NCBI GenBank assembly: GCA_016928395.1 | Contig: JAFGKV010000296.1 | Coordinates: forward strand, 1-37,347 | Direction: 5' to 3' | Origin: Candidatus Fermentibacterota bacterium | GTDB lineage: Bacteria > JAFGKV01 | Length of the DNA: 37,347 nucleotides | Shown here: piece by piece, positions 18,586-27,964 of the stretch | How positions within the stretch are numbered: position 1 is the first letter of the stretch | Layout of the letters: each line of letters begins with the position of its first letter | Program-made: the position numbers and the translations under genes | Notes under the pieces: model-generated | What the model saw: only the letters and a program-made list of their open reading frames with translations | What the model was told of the DNA's origin: nothing | Database searches by the model: none

Positions 18586-20639
18586 TACGGCACAACCTCC
18601 CGGATCTCTTCAGGACGGAATCTCGTGACGGTGGTACCTACGGCCTCATGCCATGCGCCAATCATGTCCGTCGCCTTGGACACGTTATTCGCCAGCACGT
18701 TGAGTGTCTCAGCCGGATCGTTGGCAAGATCAAAAAGCAACATGGCATCCGACATCTCAGGGGGGGGGTTCTCCGTGTCGGCGGCGTGGACGAGCTTGAG
18801 GGGAAGACGCACGGTCGCGATGATCTTGCCGCCGGGGGCCTCGCTGAACAGAGTCGACCAGCGCTCGCCACCGGCCATAAGGGGAAGGAGGCTTGTGCCC
18901 TGTATGCCGGCAGGGGGTTGAATTTCCGCCATGGCCAGGACAGTAGGCATGATGTCCAGAAGGCTCACCGGATAGATCACCGTGGCGGAGGCAGCCGAGA
19001 TCTCCGGTCCTCGCAACAGCAGCGGCACCTGGATCAAGGGCTGCGCAAGGGGATGGGATAGCCGCCGTGCGTCCTGTGCGCCGAAGGCCATGCCCCGGCC
19101 AGCCAGAGTCACCTGGATGGGCTCCCTCCCCACCCCGAACTCGTTCACGCATCGAAGCACTTCTCCAAGGCAACTGTCCACGAGGGCAACGGCGACGCGA
19201 TATGCCTCAGCCGAAACCGCACCCTCTGAGGCGTCCTCCGCCAGGGCCGCCGGGTCACTGAAATGGAGCCAGAGGAAGCCGGGCCTCAGGGTGGGCCATG
19301 CACCGCACACCACGCGGATTGCCTCGTCCGCGACCTCCTGAGCGGACCACCGGTGGCTCGAGGGCGCCGCATACGAGGTGAATCCTCTGGCGAGCCGGCC
19401 CACCTGGGGCGCCAAGAAGGGGTCGGACACGACGGCAACACACCCGAATCCTTGGGACGCCAGGATGGAGGCCAAGGTCGGCGCTGCATCGGAGAGCCCT
19501 TGAATTCCATCGCTTACAACCCCGTGCACGAACGGGTAGAATGACGTCATGACACTGGCGTAGCATGGTGCCACCGCTGTCGACGGCGTGTACGCATGGA
19601 GAAACGAGACTCTCCCTTCGTCCCCGCCATAAAGGGCCGGCAGAGAGGCGCCGTGCTGACGCAAGATCTCGGAGGTGAGGCCATCCACGCTTATCATGAG
19701 GACGAGTTCACCCTCTGCGCGCGGGGCGGTCACCTCGGCCGTCATGTCGGAGATCGCCACAATGCCTCGGCTCTCTGGGCCCACCGTGACGGTGATGGCC
19801 CTGCAGTCCTGCCGAACGGGCGCCTTCACCACCGCAGCGTGTGGCCCCGCCGACACTCGGCCCGACCAGATAGTCTCATCCCCCCCCGAAAACCGCTCCG
19901 CGCTCAGGCAGACATCTGCCTCGCCCCCCTGCACCCCGTATGTCATCTGCACGACGCTTCCTGATGGAAGGTAGATACCGTAGCGTAGGGCCTGCCTGGG
20001 CGAAAGGACTCGGATGCCCGCGTTGGCGGAACTCCTGACCAGTGCGCGTTCCAGTTCACCGATCCCCGGCTCCTTCGCCGAAGGGACATCCCAGCTTGCC
20101 TCCCTTAGGGCAAACCGCAGGGGACGGGGGTCGATATCCGGGGGTGTTCGCATGGACGGCACCAGGCCGATGGTGTTCCAGCCCCTTCGCAGCCGATCAC
20201 GGGGCACGGAAACCTCAAACCAGTGATACCGGCGACTGGTCATGCTGAAACGGGCCAGTTCGACGCCGTTGGCGAAAACAATGAAGCCTTGGTGCTCTGC
20301 CGTGGCGGTCGGCGGCGGCGCCCACCGGAGCCTCAGCACCAAGTCTCGCAGATTCACCAGGGGGATGCGCAGCTCCACCGTGTCACCCACGGCCCACCGG
20401 AAGAAACGGCCATCCGGATCTTGCTCGACAGTTCCCCAACCCCTGCCCAGGAAGCGCTCATCCTCACGGCCCATGCGGAATCCGTGTTCCTCCACCGCAG
20501 ACAGAACCGTCTGGGGCCACGACGACAGGCTGACCTGAAACTTCGGCTGCGCTTTCGCGCATGCCAAGGCGCAAAGCACAAGAGCAATGGCAAGCCCGCG
20601 AGCCAGGCGAAGACCAGGGGAACTGTGAACGGCAAACAA
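18585..20639 (-). CDS. Exported degenerate sulfatase/alkaline-phosphatase-fold protein
   Basis: A 684-residue protein with an N-terminal signal peptide (about 10-29) ending in ALACAKA; the lipobox is imperfect, so a lipoprotein is possible but unproven. Residues about 50-180 look like a beta-sandwich domain. From about 310 there is a sulfatase-like fold starting MISVDG (Asp319). The nucleophile region reads TPSTAVAPCYASVMT. Where active enzymes have the DHGE metal ligands this protein has LAGRGMAFG, so it is probably catalytically dead or uses another chemistry. The start is TTG, supported by AGGAGG six bases upstream. It is coupled to the PNPOx-like gene downstream. Confidence 0.75.
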   Translation of the reverse strand: MFAVHSSPGLRLARGLAIALVLCALACAKAQPKFQVSLSSWPQTVLSAVEEHGFRMGREDERFLGRGWGTVEQDPDGRFFRWAVGDTVELRIPLVNLRDLVLRLRWAPPPTATAEHQGFIVFANGVELARFSMTSRRYHWFEVSVPRDRLRRGWNTIGLVPSMRTPPDIDPRPLRFALREASWDVPSAKEPGIGELERALVRSSANAGIRVLSPRQALRYGIYLPSGSVVQMTYGVQGGEADVCLSAERFSGGDETIWSGRVSAGPHAAVVKAPVRQDCRAITVTVGPESRGIVAISDMTAEVTAPRAEGELVLMISVDGLTSEILRQHGASLPALYGGDEGRVSFLHAYTPSTAVAPCYASVMTSFYPFVHGVVSDGIQGLSDAAPTLASILASQGFGCVAVVSDPFLAPQVGRLARGFTSYAAPSSHRWSAQEVADEAIRVVCGAWPTLRPGFLWLHFSDPAALAEDASEGAVSAEAYRVAVALVDSCLGEVLRCVNEFGVGREPIQVTLAGRGMAFGAQDARRLSHPLAQPLIQVPLLLRGPEISAASATVIYPVSLLDIMPTVLAMAEIQPPAGIQGTSLLPLMAGGERWSTLFSEAPGGKIIATVRLPLKLVHAADTENPPPEMSDAMLLFDLANDPAETLNVLANNVSKATDMIGAWHEAVGTTVTRFRPEEIREVVP

Positions 20640-20732
20640 GAGGCACCTCCTACGGCTTACACCATCTCGTATGCCCTCGCCAATGCGGTATCGGCGCGGG
20701 GGAGATCAGGATTCACCATTGAGATCCAGTCG

Positions 20733-21635
20733 TCAATCCACCAGATGAAGACCGCGGTGCAGGAATACCTGCCTCGCGTCATCGACTTCTCCAGCGGTTG
20801 GACGCCGGCCGATGGCAGCGATGCGATCCGCGTGATACGCAGGTCGGTACTGGCCCATCACATTGACCGAACCCGCTCCGTCGGTAAGATGCGCCAAAGC
20901 GCGCGCCCAGCCATCGTCGCCCGAGATGCCGCTGGACATCACCAGGTGGCGAACCAGCACTCCTCCGGTGGCCACGCCCCTCGAATCGCACCGCAGGCCG
21001 CCTACCTGGCGGTACATCATGCGCAGGGCGCGGCACGCTCTGGCGAAATAGTCGGGCGCGTTGCACAGTCTCTTCGCCACGGCCTCATCGATGAACTTGG
21101 CATCGGGAAGGTAAATGTCCACGATACCATCCAGCAAGATCAAAGCCTCGATGCTCTCGTATCCTCCGCAGTTGTACACCAGCGGGATGGTCAGGCCGCG
21201 CCCAACCGCCAGGGCCAGCGCATGCACCAACTGCGGAACGAGGTGAGTCGGCGTCACCCAATTTATGTTCTCCGCACCCTTCTCCTGCAAGGCCACCATG
21301 ATCCGGGCGAGCCCGTCCGGACCCGTGCCCTGCCCCTGGCGGAGATGGCTGATGGAGGAGTTCTGGCAGAATACGCACCCCAGGTTGCAGCCGGCAAGAA
21401 ACACCGTCCCGCTGCCGCCTTGGCCCACCAAGACCGATTCTTCACCGAAATGAAGCCCCCAACTGGCCACCACCGCCGTGGTCCCGATGCCGCAGAACCC
21501 TACCTCTCCCTGATCCCGCCTGGCTCCGCAGTGACGGGGGCACAGTACGCAGGGGGACTGGAAGGCTTCCAGAGCTTCCGCCCGCCGTGCGAGGCCACGG
21601 GCTCCCAGGGTACGATAGCGTGCCCCCGAACCCAT
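20733..21635 (-). CDS. PflX-type radical SAM protein
   Basis: A 300-residue radical S-adenosylmethionine protein of the PflX family (COG1313-like, often labelled pyruvate formate-lyase activating enzyme). The cluster motif CNLGCVFC holds Cys83, Cys87 and Cys90. A second N-terminal cysteine set (Cys29, Cys32, Cys36, Cys48) in CVLCPRHCG...GFCG is typical of this family. The GSGTVFLAGC segment precedes the radical SAM motif. The family's substrate is not established, and no glycyl-radical enzyme is adjacent. It stands 93 bases before the sulfatase-like gene and 97 bases after the GreA fusion. Confidence 0.85.
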   Translation of the reverse strand: MGSGARYRTLGARGLARRAEALEAFQSPCVLCPRHCGARRDQGEVGFCGIGTTAVVASWGLHFGEESVLVGQGGSGTVFLAGCNLGCVFCQNSSISHLRQGQGTGPDGLARIMVALQEKGAENINWVTPTHLVPQLVHALALAVGRGLTIPLVYNCGGYESIEALILLDGIVDIYLPDAKFIDEAVAKRLCNAPDYFARACRALRMMYRQVGGLRCDSRGVATGGVLVRHLVMSSGISGDDGWARALAHLTDGAGSVNVMGQYRPAYHADRIAAIGRRPTAGEVDDARQVFLHRGLHLVD

Positions 21636-21732
21636 GGCTCACCCTCGGTCAGGGGTCCGGGGAAAACTCACAACACCGCACCCCTGGGCCGGCATGACAG
21701 CCGCTGTGTCGCCCATGTCTTGGATCCGCCTC

Positions 21733-23751
21733 TCACAAGTCCGACAGCTTGATACCGACGATACGAAACGTACCCGAGATCCCCGGCAAGTCCAACAGGA
21801 CCGTATCGCCGACCTGGCGCCGAAGCAGAGGCTGCACCGCCGGGGCCCGATACGAGAACACGCCGGCATCCGGATCGCTCTCCCAGGGGCCGAGAATTGC
21901 GACCGTATGTTCGACTCCCGTCTCGTGGGCCACTGTGACTGCGCACCCCGGCCCGACCACGGAGGTGTTCACTCTCTCCGGCGTGAGAAGGCGCACGCGA
22001 GAGAGGTCTCGTTGGATCTCCTGGATCCGGGCAAGGATGCGCTCCTGCTGTTCTTTCGCCGCCTTGTACTCGAAGTTCTCCCGCAGATCGCCGTGTTCCC
22101 TGGCCTCGGCCAGCGCTGCCTTGTTCTGGGGGAGCTCCACGATGCTCAGGTGCTTCAGTTCGGCCGCCCTGATGTCCTGGCCTTTCACGGTGCTGTAGAT
22201 GACGTCTTCTGCGGGCCGGAGGTCAGGGAATCGGTCGTACACGTCGGCCCGGATCTCCTCCTTCAGGCTGACGGGGAGGCGAACCTCATTCAGGAAGCTC
22301 AAGACAGCCTGGGCCCTTTCCAGGCCCTCCTCCGCCACTCGTTGCAGTGCGCGGCTCTCTGCGACGTAGCTGGTAACGGGCCCGATGAGGCCGGCGGCCT
22401 CATCCAGAAGGTCCACCAGCCTCATGACGCGCTGGGCAAATGTCCCCGGCAGCGGAAACCCATCATCGGCCTTACGAACAAGCCAGAAATAGGCGGCAGC
22501 CCGCTCCGGCAGGCCGCGCTGCACCTCCAGGCCTACGACGGTTTTCTCCTCCTCACTCATCCGCCCCAGCAGATACTCCCAATCAGATGCATTGCATGAA
22601 CGCAGGAACAGCTCCCTGCGCACGGCCTCCGGATCGGCCTGTGCCTCAAGAAGACCCATGGCCTCACGCCGGAGGTCGGCGGAACGGACAGCCAGCACGA
22701 CATCTGCCGGGTCGGCCGCGGCATCCAACGCCTCCCGAACCTCGCTGTATCCGGCCGGGTCCCCCAGCCCTGCCAGAACCAGAAGAGCCTCGATACGCAG
22801 TGATGTACTCTTCCTCAGTGAGGCCACCCGTTCCCGCAAGACATCGCGGACCCCGTCGCGCAAAGCGGGATCCTTGGCCAATCTCGCGGCGTGGCGGATG
22901 ATCTCGCCGGGCGGAAGGGCTCGAAGCTCATCCAAGGCATCGGGCGGCCCGGCGGCGCCGGGTTCCACCCAGATAATACGCATCGGTTTGGCCAGGCCGA
23001 TGTGCAGACTGGGATCGTTCTTGGCCTCGGCCCGTGCCGTCGCCCACCATCCGCCCCACTCCTTGATGCCGATTAATGGCTCGATCAGCCGCTTCACGTC
23101 TTTTGGATCGGCTTCACCACCAAGGCTCCGCACCGCCAGCGCGAGAAGCTCCCTGGGCGGTATCGCCATAAGTGTGTCGAGCCGGTCCACGGTTAGCGCC
23201 TGAAGATGCCACGACGGCAACGGAGTCAAGGCTCGGATTGCCATGGCCCATGACATGCGATGACCCTTGCGTGACGCGAAATCCACGGCAACCTCCTCTG
23301 TCGCCGTCTCGAACTCCACCACTTTGCCGCTTCCCCAGGAGTCATGGAGGACATAGGCCCCGAGGCCAAGCCTCCGAAGAGCCTCAAAGCGGTCCCAGGC
23401 CTCCGCCACCGGCTTCTGGTCAAATTCAGAAAACGTCAGCATCCGGTCTGCCGTCGCTGGATCAGTGGCACTCTGGATCAGCAACCGTCGCACCAGATCT
23501 CGGACATCGGGATTCGCTGGCGCCAGTTCCACGGCAAGACGCAATGCCGCTCCGGTACCTGCGTGGTCTCGTCTGCCGAGAAGCTCGCCGGCCAGTACGG
23601 CCAAAAGCTCCAGCGCTTTCTTCCGATCATGCTTCGCGGCTGCTGTTGCCGCCTCCAGAAACGGCTCGATCTCTGCCTCATCGGATGCAAGGCACTCCAG
23701 CCAGGCATCCTCCAGAGCTGCCCAGTTCTGTGCGTCAGCCAATGTCTTCAT
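21733..23751 (-). CDS. GreA-domain fusion protein
   Basis: A 672-residue protein whose last 145 residues or so form a complete GreA/GreB transcript-cleavage factor. It has the coiled-coil tip with EHGDLRENFEY (552-562), including the acidic residues that GreA inserts into the RNA polymerase secondary channel, and then the FKBP-like C-terminal domain. The long N-terminal part begins with helical repeats. It contains a small beta-rich module (HDSWGSGKVVEFE...VDF..RKGHRM, about 125-160) and a further helical region. Large GreA fusions of similar layout are known in spirochaetes. I chose ATG 23751, overlapping the UbiA-like stop in an ATGA, with GGGAGAA upstream. It probably rescues stalled RNA polymerase; the role of the N-terminal part is unknown. 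Confidence 0.85.
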   Translation of the reverse strand: MKTLADAQNWAALEDAWLECLASDEAEIEPFLEAATAAAKHDRKKALELLAVLAGELLGRRDHAGTGAALRLAVELAPANPDVRDLVRRLLIQSATDPATADRMLTFSEFDQKPVAEAWDRFEALRRLGLGAYVLHDSWGSGKVVEFETATEEVAVDFASRKGHRMSWAMAIRALTPLPSWHLQALTVDRLDTLMAIPPRELLALAVRSLGGEADPKDVKRLIEPLIGIKEWGGWWATARAEAKNDPSLHIGLAKPMRIIWVEPGAAGPPDALDELRALPPGEIIRHAARLAKDPALRDGVRDVLRERVASLRKSTSLRIEALLVLAGLGDPAGYSEVREALDAAADPADVVLAVRSADLRREAMGLLEAQADPEAVRRELFLRSCNASDWEYLLGRMSEEEKTVVGLEVQRGLPERAAAYFWLVRKADDGFPLPGTFAQRVMRLVDLLDEAAGLIGPVTSYVAESRALQRVAEEGLERAQAVLSFLNEVRLPVSLKEEIRADVYDRFPDLRPAEDVIYSTVKGQDIRAAELKHLSIVELPQNKAALAEAREHGDLRENFEYKAAKEQQERILARIQEIQRDLSRVRLLTPERVNTSVVGPGCAVTVAHETGVEHTVAILGPWESDPDAGVFSYRAPAVQPLLRRQVGDTVLLDLPGISGTFRIVGIKLSDL

Positions 23752-26024
23752 GGAACTTCTCCCGTCTTGCCCATCATTCGTTCATATACCTTCCGAACAA
23801 AGCGCACGTCTCGCTGTAGATCAGCCGATGCGGGATCCAGGGTTTGTGCGTGAAGGATGGATTCCAGCGCTTCCCGGGGCCGGCTGGCGGCTAGATGTGC
23901 CCGGGCGAGTTCAGCCCATACCGCCGCGGAGCCGGGCCAGCGCTCTATTCCCCGATCCCGCAGCACCGCTGCTGCCTTGGCAAGACCCATGGCGTCGGCA
24001 TGGCGTGCCGCAGCAGCAATGAGCGATCCGTCTTCACGGCCGCCTGCCACCGCTCCGGCCAGGGCAAGGCACCACTGCTCCCGGGAGTCGATCCTCATCA
24101 ATGGCTCCAGCCCGGCTGAGGCGGCCAGACCGGGGCACACCCCCGCCGCGGCGGCCTGACCCAGCAAAAACGCGGCGTGGCTGGGTTCCAGCGTCTGGCT
24201 GACCCGCGGCAAGAGCCATGGATAGAGGCCTGCCAGCGGCCAGACCTCAGGCAAGACCTCAGGCGTCACTCCACCGGGGCATACGGCAGAGACGGCCAGG
24301 GCGGATTCCGGGGATCGCACTGCCAGGGCTTCGCAGAAGTCCTCCAATGATCCCCGCGCCCGGTGCAGCCATACGCGGTCCCGCGCTACTCCCACGGCGA
24401 TTCCCAATAACGCGATCAAGAGGATGAGTAGTGCCGCTCGCTCAGACCATACCCGCCGCAACACTACTGCGACCGCGCACACCACACCCAGCACCATGCC
24501 CGGCACCAGAAGCGCTCCAATGCCGGAGAGCACCGGGAACACCGCAAAGGACAGGAGCGCACAGCAGGCCAACACCGGCACTGCCCGTGGACCCATAGCA
24601 ACCGGAAAACTCCAGACTCCCGCGGCGCGGTCTGCCGCCTCATCGGCGATGTCCTTAATGCCGAATCCCAAGAAAAAGGACACCCACAGGGCACCAAGGA
24701 ATCTCCACGGCACAATCTGGAAGACCCATTCCCTCCCGATCACCGCCGCGCCGGCAACCACCGCCAGCATTGCCGCCATGGCCACTACTGCGGTGCCTAC
24801 CAGGGGAATCCGCTTGAGCCGAATCGGCTCCCATGAGTAGCCGGCCGCCAGTACAAGCTGTGCCAGCATGATAAGAAATACCGCATACTGCACGCACAGA
24901 GCCAGAGCAAGGCCCATCAAAGCCAGTACCCCCGACACCACTCGCGCGTGCTCGCGCCCCATCCCTTCCCACAGCGCACGGCGGCGGGGCGACGCGCCGT
25001 CCCACGGTTCGTCGGCGAGATCATTGCTCAATGCCGCCGACTGGAAGCACAACACCTGCGCAACCACTACCGCCACCACGGAGAGCCAGTCGCCAGCCCG
25101 GGAAAACGCCGAGGTAATCCAAGGTCTCTGCAGGGTGAATATCACCCACACCCCAAGCCCGGTCAGACCACCGTACATCAGAGAGCGAAGCCACCGGAAC
25201 CCCCGCATCCATGCCCGAAGAGTCCGGGCGCTCGCCCGATGCCAGACCGCCAGCGCCAGCACGCCTGTCGCCAGCATGTTGACAATGGCGAAGCGATGGC
25301 TCTGCAAGTTGCCGAATCCGCCGATGTGCATCCATCCTTCGGCGCCGACGCCCCCGGCCAATGGAAGACTCCCTAGAACCATGAGCCCGAAGAAGGCGCA
25401 TACTGCCCCGGCCAGGCCGCGAATCGCACCCTGCCATGCCCCCGCGTAGATACCCACGCCGAGGCATGCCAGGGCTATCTCCACCCGCATGCCGGGCGTG
25501 ACCCCGGGAAGCCCAGTGGACGTCGTGAAGAATCCCTTGAGTACAACACCCATCTCGCGGACTGTGCCCAGATAGCTCATGTCATAACCCCGGCCCCCGG
25601 ACAACAGCGCGTCAAGCACCGGCGGTAGAAGAGTCAAGGGCCATAGCTTGGCCGTGGTGATGGCTACAGCCGTCACCGGGCGGCCCGACCACCGGTGCAT
25701 GAGCAGAACAAGGAGAAGAAACGCTGCTGCGTAGAAGGCCGGGAAGTGCAGAAAGAGCATGGACTGCGACACTCCGGGCACTGCCCGGATGCCCAGCAAA
25801 TGTTCGCGCTCCAGTACCCCTTCCAGAATGCCCCGGAGAAAGATGACCGAAGCCACCAGCCCCACCAGCCTCTGCCAGGGGCAGGTGAGATACTCCAGCC
25901 TGGTCAGGAGACGAATCATGGCCGGTGATGCCCTGCCCACGGGGGCCGGCGAGAGAAGCTCGCGGGGGAACAGGGTAGGGATGCGGAAAACGGGCGGGTA
26001 TCGAGGGTCATGCCCCTCGTTCAT
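23748..26024 (-). CDS. UbiA-family prenyltransferase fused to extra membrane domain and TPR tail
   Basis: A protein of about 758 residues in three parts. An N-terminal membrane region of about 280 residues has several hydrophobic helices and no recognisable family. A UbiA-type prenyltransferase core follows at about 285-560. It has the two aspartate motifs NDLADEPWD (334-342) and KDIADEAAD (457-465) and the YSWEPIRLKRIPL segment typical of the family. The C-terminal soluble tail has a TPR-like repeat. UbiA enzymes move a polyprenyl chain onto an aromatic or sugar acceptor in the membrane. The frame is open to 26066; I prefer the ATG at 26024, which overlaps the upstream gene by 17 bases. No strong ribosome binding site decides the start. 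Confidence 0.7.
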   Translation of the reverse strand: MNEGHDPRYPPVFRIPTLFPRELLSPAPVGRASPAMIRLLTRLEYLTCPWQRLVGLVASVIFLRGILEGVLEREHLLGIRAVPGVSQSMLFLHFPAFYAAAFLLLVLLMHRWSGRPVTAVAITTAKLWPLTLLPPVLDALLSGGRGYDMSYLGTVREMGVVLKGFFTTSTGLPGVTPGMRVEIALACLGVGIYAGAWQGAIRGLAGAVCAFFGLMVLGSLPLAGGVGAEGWMHIGGFGNLQSHRFAIVNMLATGVLALAVWHRASARTLRAWMRGFRWLRSLMYGGLTGLGVWVIFTLQRPWITSAFSRAGDWLSVVAVVVAQVLCFQSAALSNDLADEPWDGASPRRRALWEGMGREHARVVSGVLALMGLALALCVQYAVFLIMLAQLVLAAGYSWEPIRLKRIPLVGTAVVAMAAMLAVVAGAAVIGREWVFQIVPWRFLGALWVSFFLGFGIKDIADEAADRAAGVWSFPVAMGPRAVPVLACCALLSFAVFPVLSGIGALLVPGMVLGVVCAVAVVLRRVWSERAALLILLIALLGIAVGVARDRVWLHRARGSLEDFCEALAVRSPESALAVSAVCPGGVTPEVLPEVWPLAGLYPWLLPRVSQTLEPSHAAFLLGQAAAAGVCPGLAASAGLEPLMRIDSREQWCLALAGAVAGGREDGSLIAAAARHADAMGLAKAAAVLRDRGIERWPGSAAVWAELARAHLAASRPREALESILHAQTLDPASADLQRDVRFVRKVYERMMGKTGEVP

Positions 26025-26646
26025 CCCGGGATAACGCGGCCAGTGCCCCCACCGCAACAAAGGCAAAAACTGGCGCCGCGGCCAGCAGCAGAACGGCGAC
26101 CGTCACGGCTCCCGGTGGCAGCAGAGGCTGGACCCGTGCCGTGCACCATGCCCGAAACGAGGCGCCGGGATGTGATTCCATCGCATGGTAGGTGTGCACC
26201 ACGGGTCGTTCCTGAGTCACTCCTGCAATGGTCACCGGCGTGCTGCTCAAGAGGACTGGGCTCCCATGGGCATCCACCGTGAGCCGGGCCTTGAGGGTCG
26301 CGTGATGGGGAAGGGTGAGGGGGCGAAAACGGCCGGTCAAGACACCGTGGCGCGATGTTAAATCTACGGCCGAAACGCGGTCTCCGTCAGGCAGCTCGAA
26401 CAACTCCAGCCGCATTCCAGGCGGGCGCTGCTGCTGCAAATGCTCTATCCCGATTCCCGAGAGCCAAGGCTGGGGCGAGGTGAAAAAGAACTCAACAACC
26501 GCCCCGGGACGCAGCACCACGGGCATCCGTGACACCTCCACCGCCACTCTCCAATAGGTTCCCGTGACGAAGCGACCCAAGAGAAAGACGCTGATTATGG
26601 ACAGAAGGACAGCGAATCCCCACACGACGCTGTGGCGCGACCTCAT
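26008..26646 (-). CDS. Two-helix membrane protein of unknown function
   Basis: A 212-residue protein with a membrane helix at about 6-28, a beta-rich extracytoplasmic region of about 145 residues and a second helix near 180-205, followed by a short charged tail. I do not recognise the family. The central region has repeated valine/leucine strands and no cysteine pair or catalytic motif that I can name. The start at 26646 overlaps the preceding stop in an ATGA, which places it firmly in the same operon as the multi-helix protein upstream and the UbiA fusion downstream. A periplasmic partner of the membrane complex is a guess only. Confidence 0.7.
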   Translation of the reverse strand: MRSRHSVVWGFAVLLSIISVFLLGRFVTGTYWRVAVEVSRMPVVLRPGAVVEFFFTSPQPWLSGIGIEHLQQQRPPGMRLELFELPDGDRVSAVDLTSRHGVLTGRFRPLTLPHHATLKARLTVDAHGSPVLLSSTPVTIAGVTQERPVVHTYHAMESHPGASFRAWCTARVQPLLPPGAVTVAVLLLAAAPVFAFVAVGALAALSRDERGA

Positions 26647-27854
26647 GCGAACAACCTCGGCAGGACCCAGTGGAGTAACGCAGCCCAATCAAGAATGACC
26701 GCAACCGCGGCCAGCGCGACCCACCCCACGCTCTGGCGCCACAATTCCCTACAGCCCTGGACGATCAGATACGCCATCAGCGGGCTCGTGGACAGAGCCG
26801 CCATGCCGGGCGAGGGCCAGATCCTCCCCAGCAGCAGAGAAAAAAGTACCGCGGCCCCGATGGCGAACGCCATGGGCACCTTCTTGCCGCGCAGGCCGAT
26901 CACCAGCCCCGCCAATGCCACCACCCCCACCGCGCCCCACACAACGAGAAGCACCACGGGAACCGGCAGCAGAGCCGACGGTGCTGCGAACAATACTCCC
27001 TGCCACGGAGCGGCCGGGGCTGCACGCTGCATCGTGAGTAGCCGGAACACCCAAAGCACCAGACCGATCACGCTGAGAACAATGGTCGCCCACCGGGTGA
27101 TCCGCGGTAGAAGGCCCTGCCTGGGCGCCCCTGCAGCAGCGACGACCGCCAGTGTTACCGCACATGCCACGCCGCCCTGCACATCCACCGATGACATGGC
27201 CAATCCTACCAGTGCCGCCCATGGAGCAGCCTCCCATGCGCTTTTCATGCGGGTCAGGCACAGAATCCACGCACCCCACAAACATGCCACGAAGGCTGAC
27301 GGGCCCAGCAGGCCGGCGCCCATCCCTGCGGCCGGCCCATACATCACCAGAATCATGCCCGCCAAAGCCGCAAGGTGCGGTGCCGAGCCTTCTCGGAGCG
27401 CGCGGTATGTTAGGACCGCGGCGAATGCGAGAAACGCGATGCCGACTAACCGCATGAGCACCCACCGCCACCGGATATCAGTGGCCAGCAGCCGCGAGAG
27501 CAACCGGCTCAACAGAGAGTGGTAGCTGGATGAAGGCGGGGAGGACACCTCGGCCGGTACCAAAACGGCGGTCGTGATCCCGGCCAAGGCGGCGTTCAGC
27601 CTCCGCAGATCGAGAGCGCTCTTCACCGGCAGGTGGCCCGCCTCCAGTCGGGCGAAACGGGCAAGTTCGGCCAAGTCCTTGGGGGCCAGACGCTCCATCC
27701 CGGGGTCAAACGCCCCTCCCGCCCGGCTGATGGCCAGATACTGCCCGACCTCCTCGGGCAATGCTCCGGGCGGGAGCCAGAGGGCCCAGGTTGCCTGCTT
27801 GAGTATTCCGGCGGCCAACACCGCTACCGCGACACACGGGATGATGCGTCTCAT
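26643..27854 (-). CDS. Polytopic membrane protein of unknown function
   Basis: A 403-residue protein with an N-terminal hydrophobic segment, a soluble loop of about 110 residues, and roughly eight further membrane helices to the C-terminus. The loop contains EEVGQYLAISRAGGAFDPGM and a leucine/arginine-rich stretch. The layout recalls integral membrane glycosyltransferase-like or polymerase-like proteins, but I see no diagnostic motif. I chose ATG 27854, with AGGAGAGGG about ten bases upstream; the frame runs open to 27968 into the end of ispG without sign of coding. It begins 110 bases after ispG and is coupled to the next gene. Confidence 0.7.
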   Translation of the reverse strand: MRRIIPCVAVAVLAAGILKQATWALWLPPGALPEEVGQYLAISRAGGAFDPGMERLAPKDLAELARFARLEAGHLPVKSALDLRRLNAALAGITTAVLVPAEVSSPPSSSYHSLLSRLLSRLLATDIRWRWVLMRLVGIAFLAFAAVLTYRALREGSAPHLAALAGMILVMYGPAAGMGAGLLGPSAFVACLWGAWILCLTRMKSAWEAAPWAALVGLAMSSVDVQGGVACAVTLAVVAAAGAPRQGLLPRITRWATIVLSVIGLVLWVFRLLTMQRAAPAAPWQGVLFAAPSALLPVPVVLLVVWGAVGVVALAGLVIGLRGKKVPMAFAIGAAVLFSLLLGRIWPSPGMAALSTSPLMAYLIVQGCRELWRQSVGWVALAAVAVILDWAALLHWVLPRLFA

Positions 27855-27964
27855 CCGCAACCCTCTCCTGGCATGCCCGTCGTGATCCCGGATCACGACG
27901 ACGGGATCTCGGGGTGAGTGAAACACGGCAGCAAGGTATGGTATCAGGATCCCTACGTCAGGTC

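Noticed and set aside
20223-21752. A 509-codon open frame on the plus strand
   Set aside because: It runs antisense to the start of the sulfatase-like gene and all of the PflX-type gene, both of which have clear family motifs. Its translation is low-complexity and has no domain. It is a GC-driven shadow frame.
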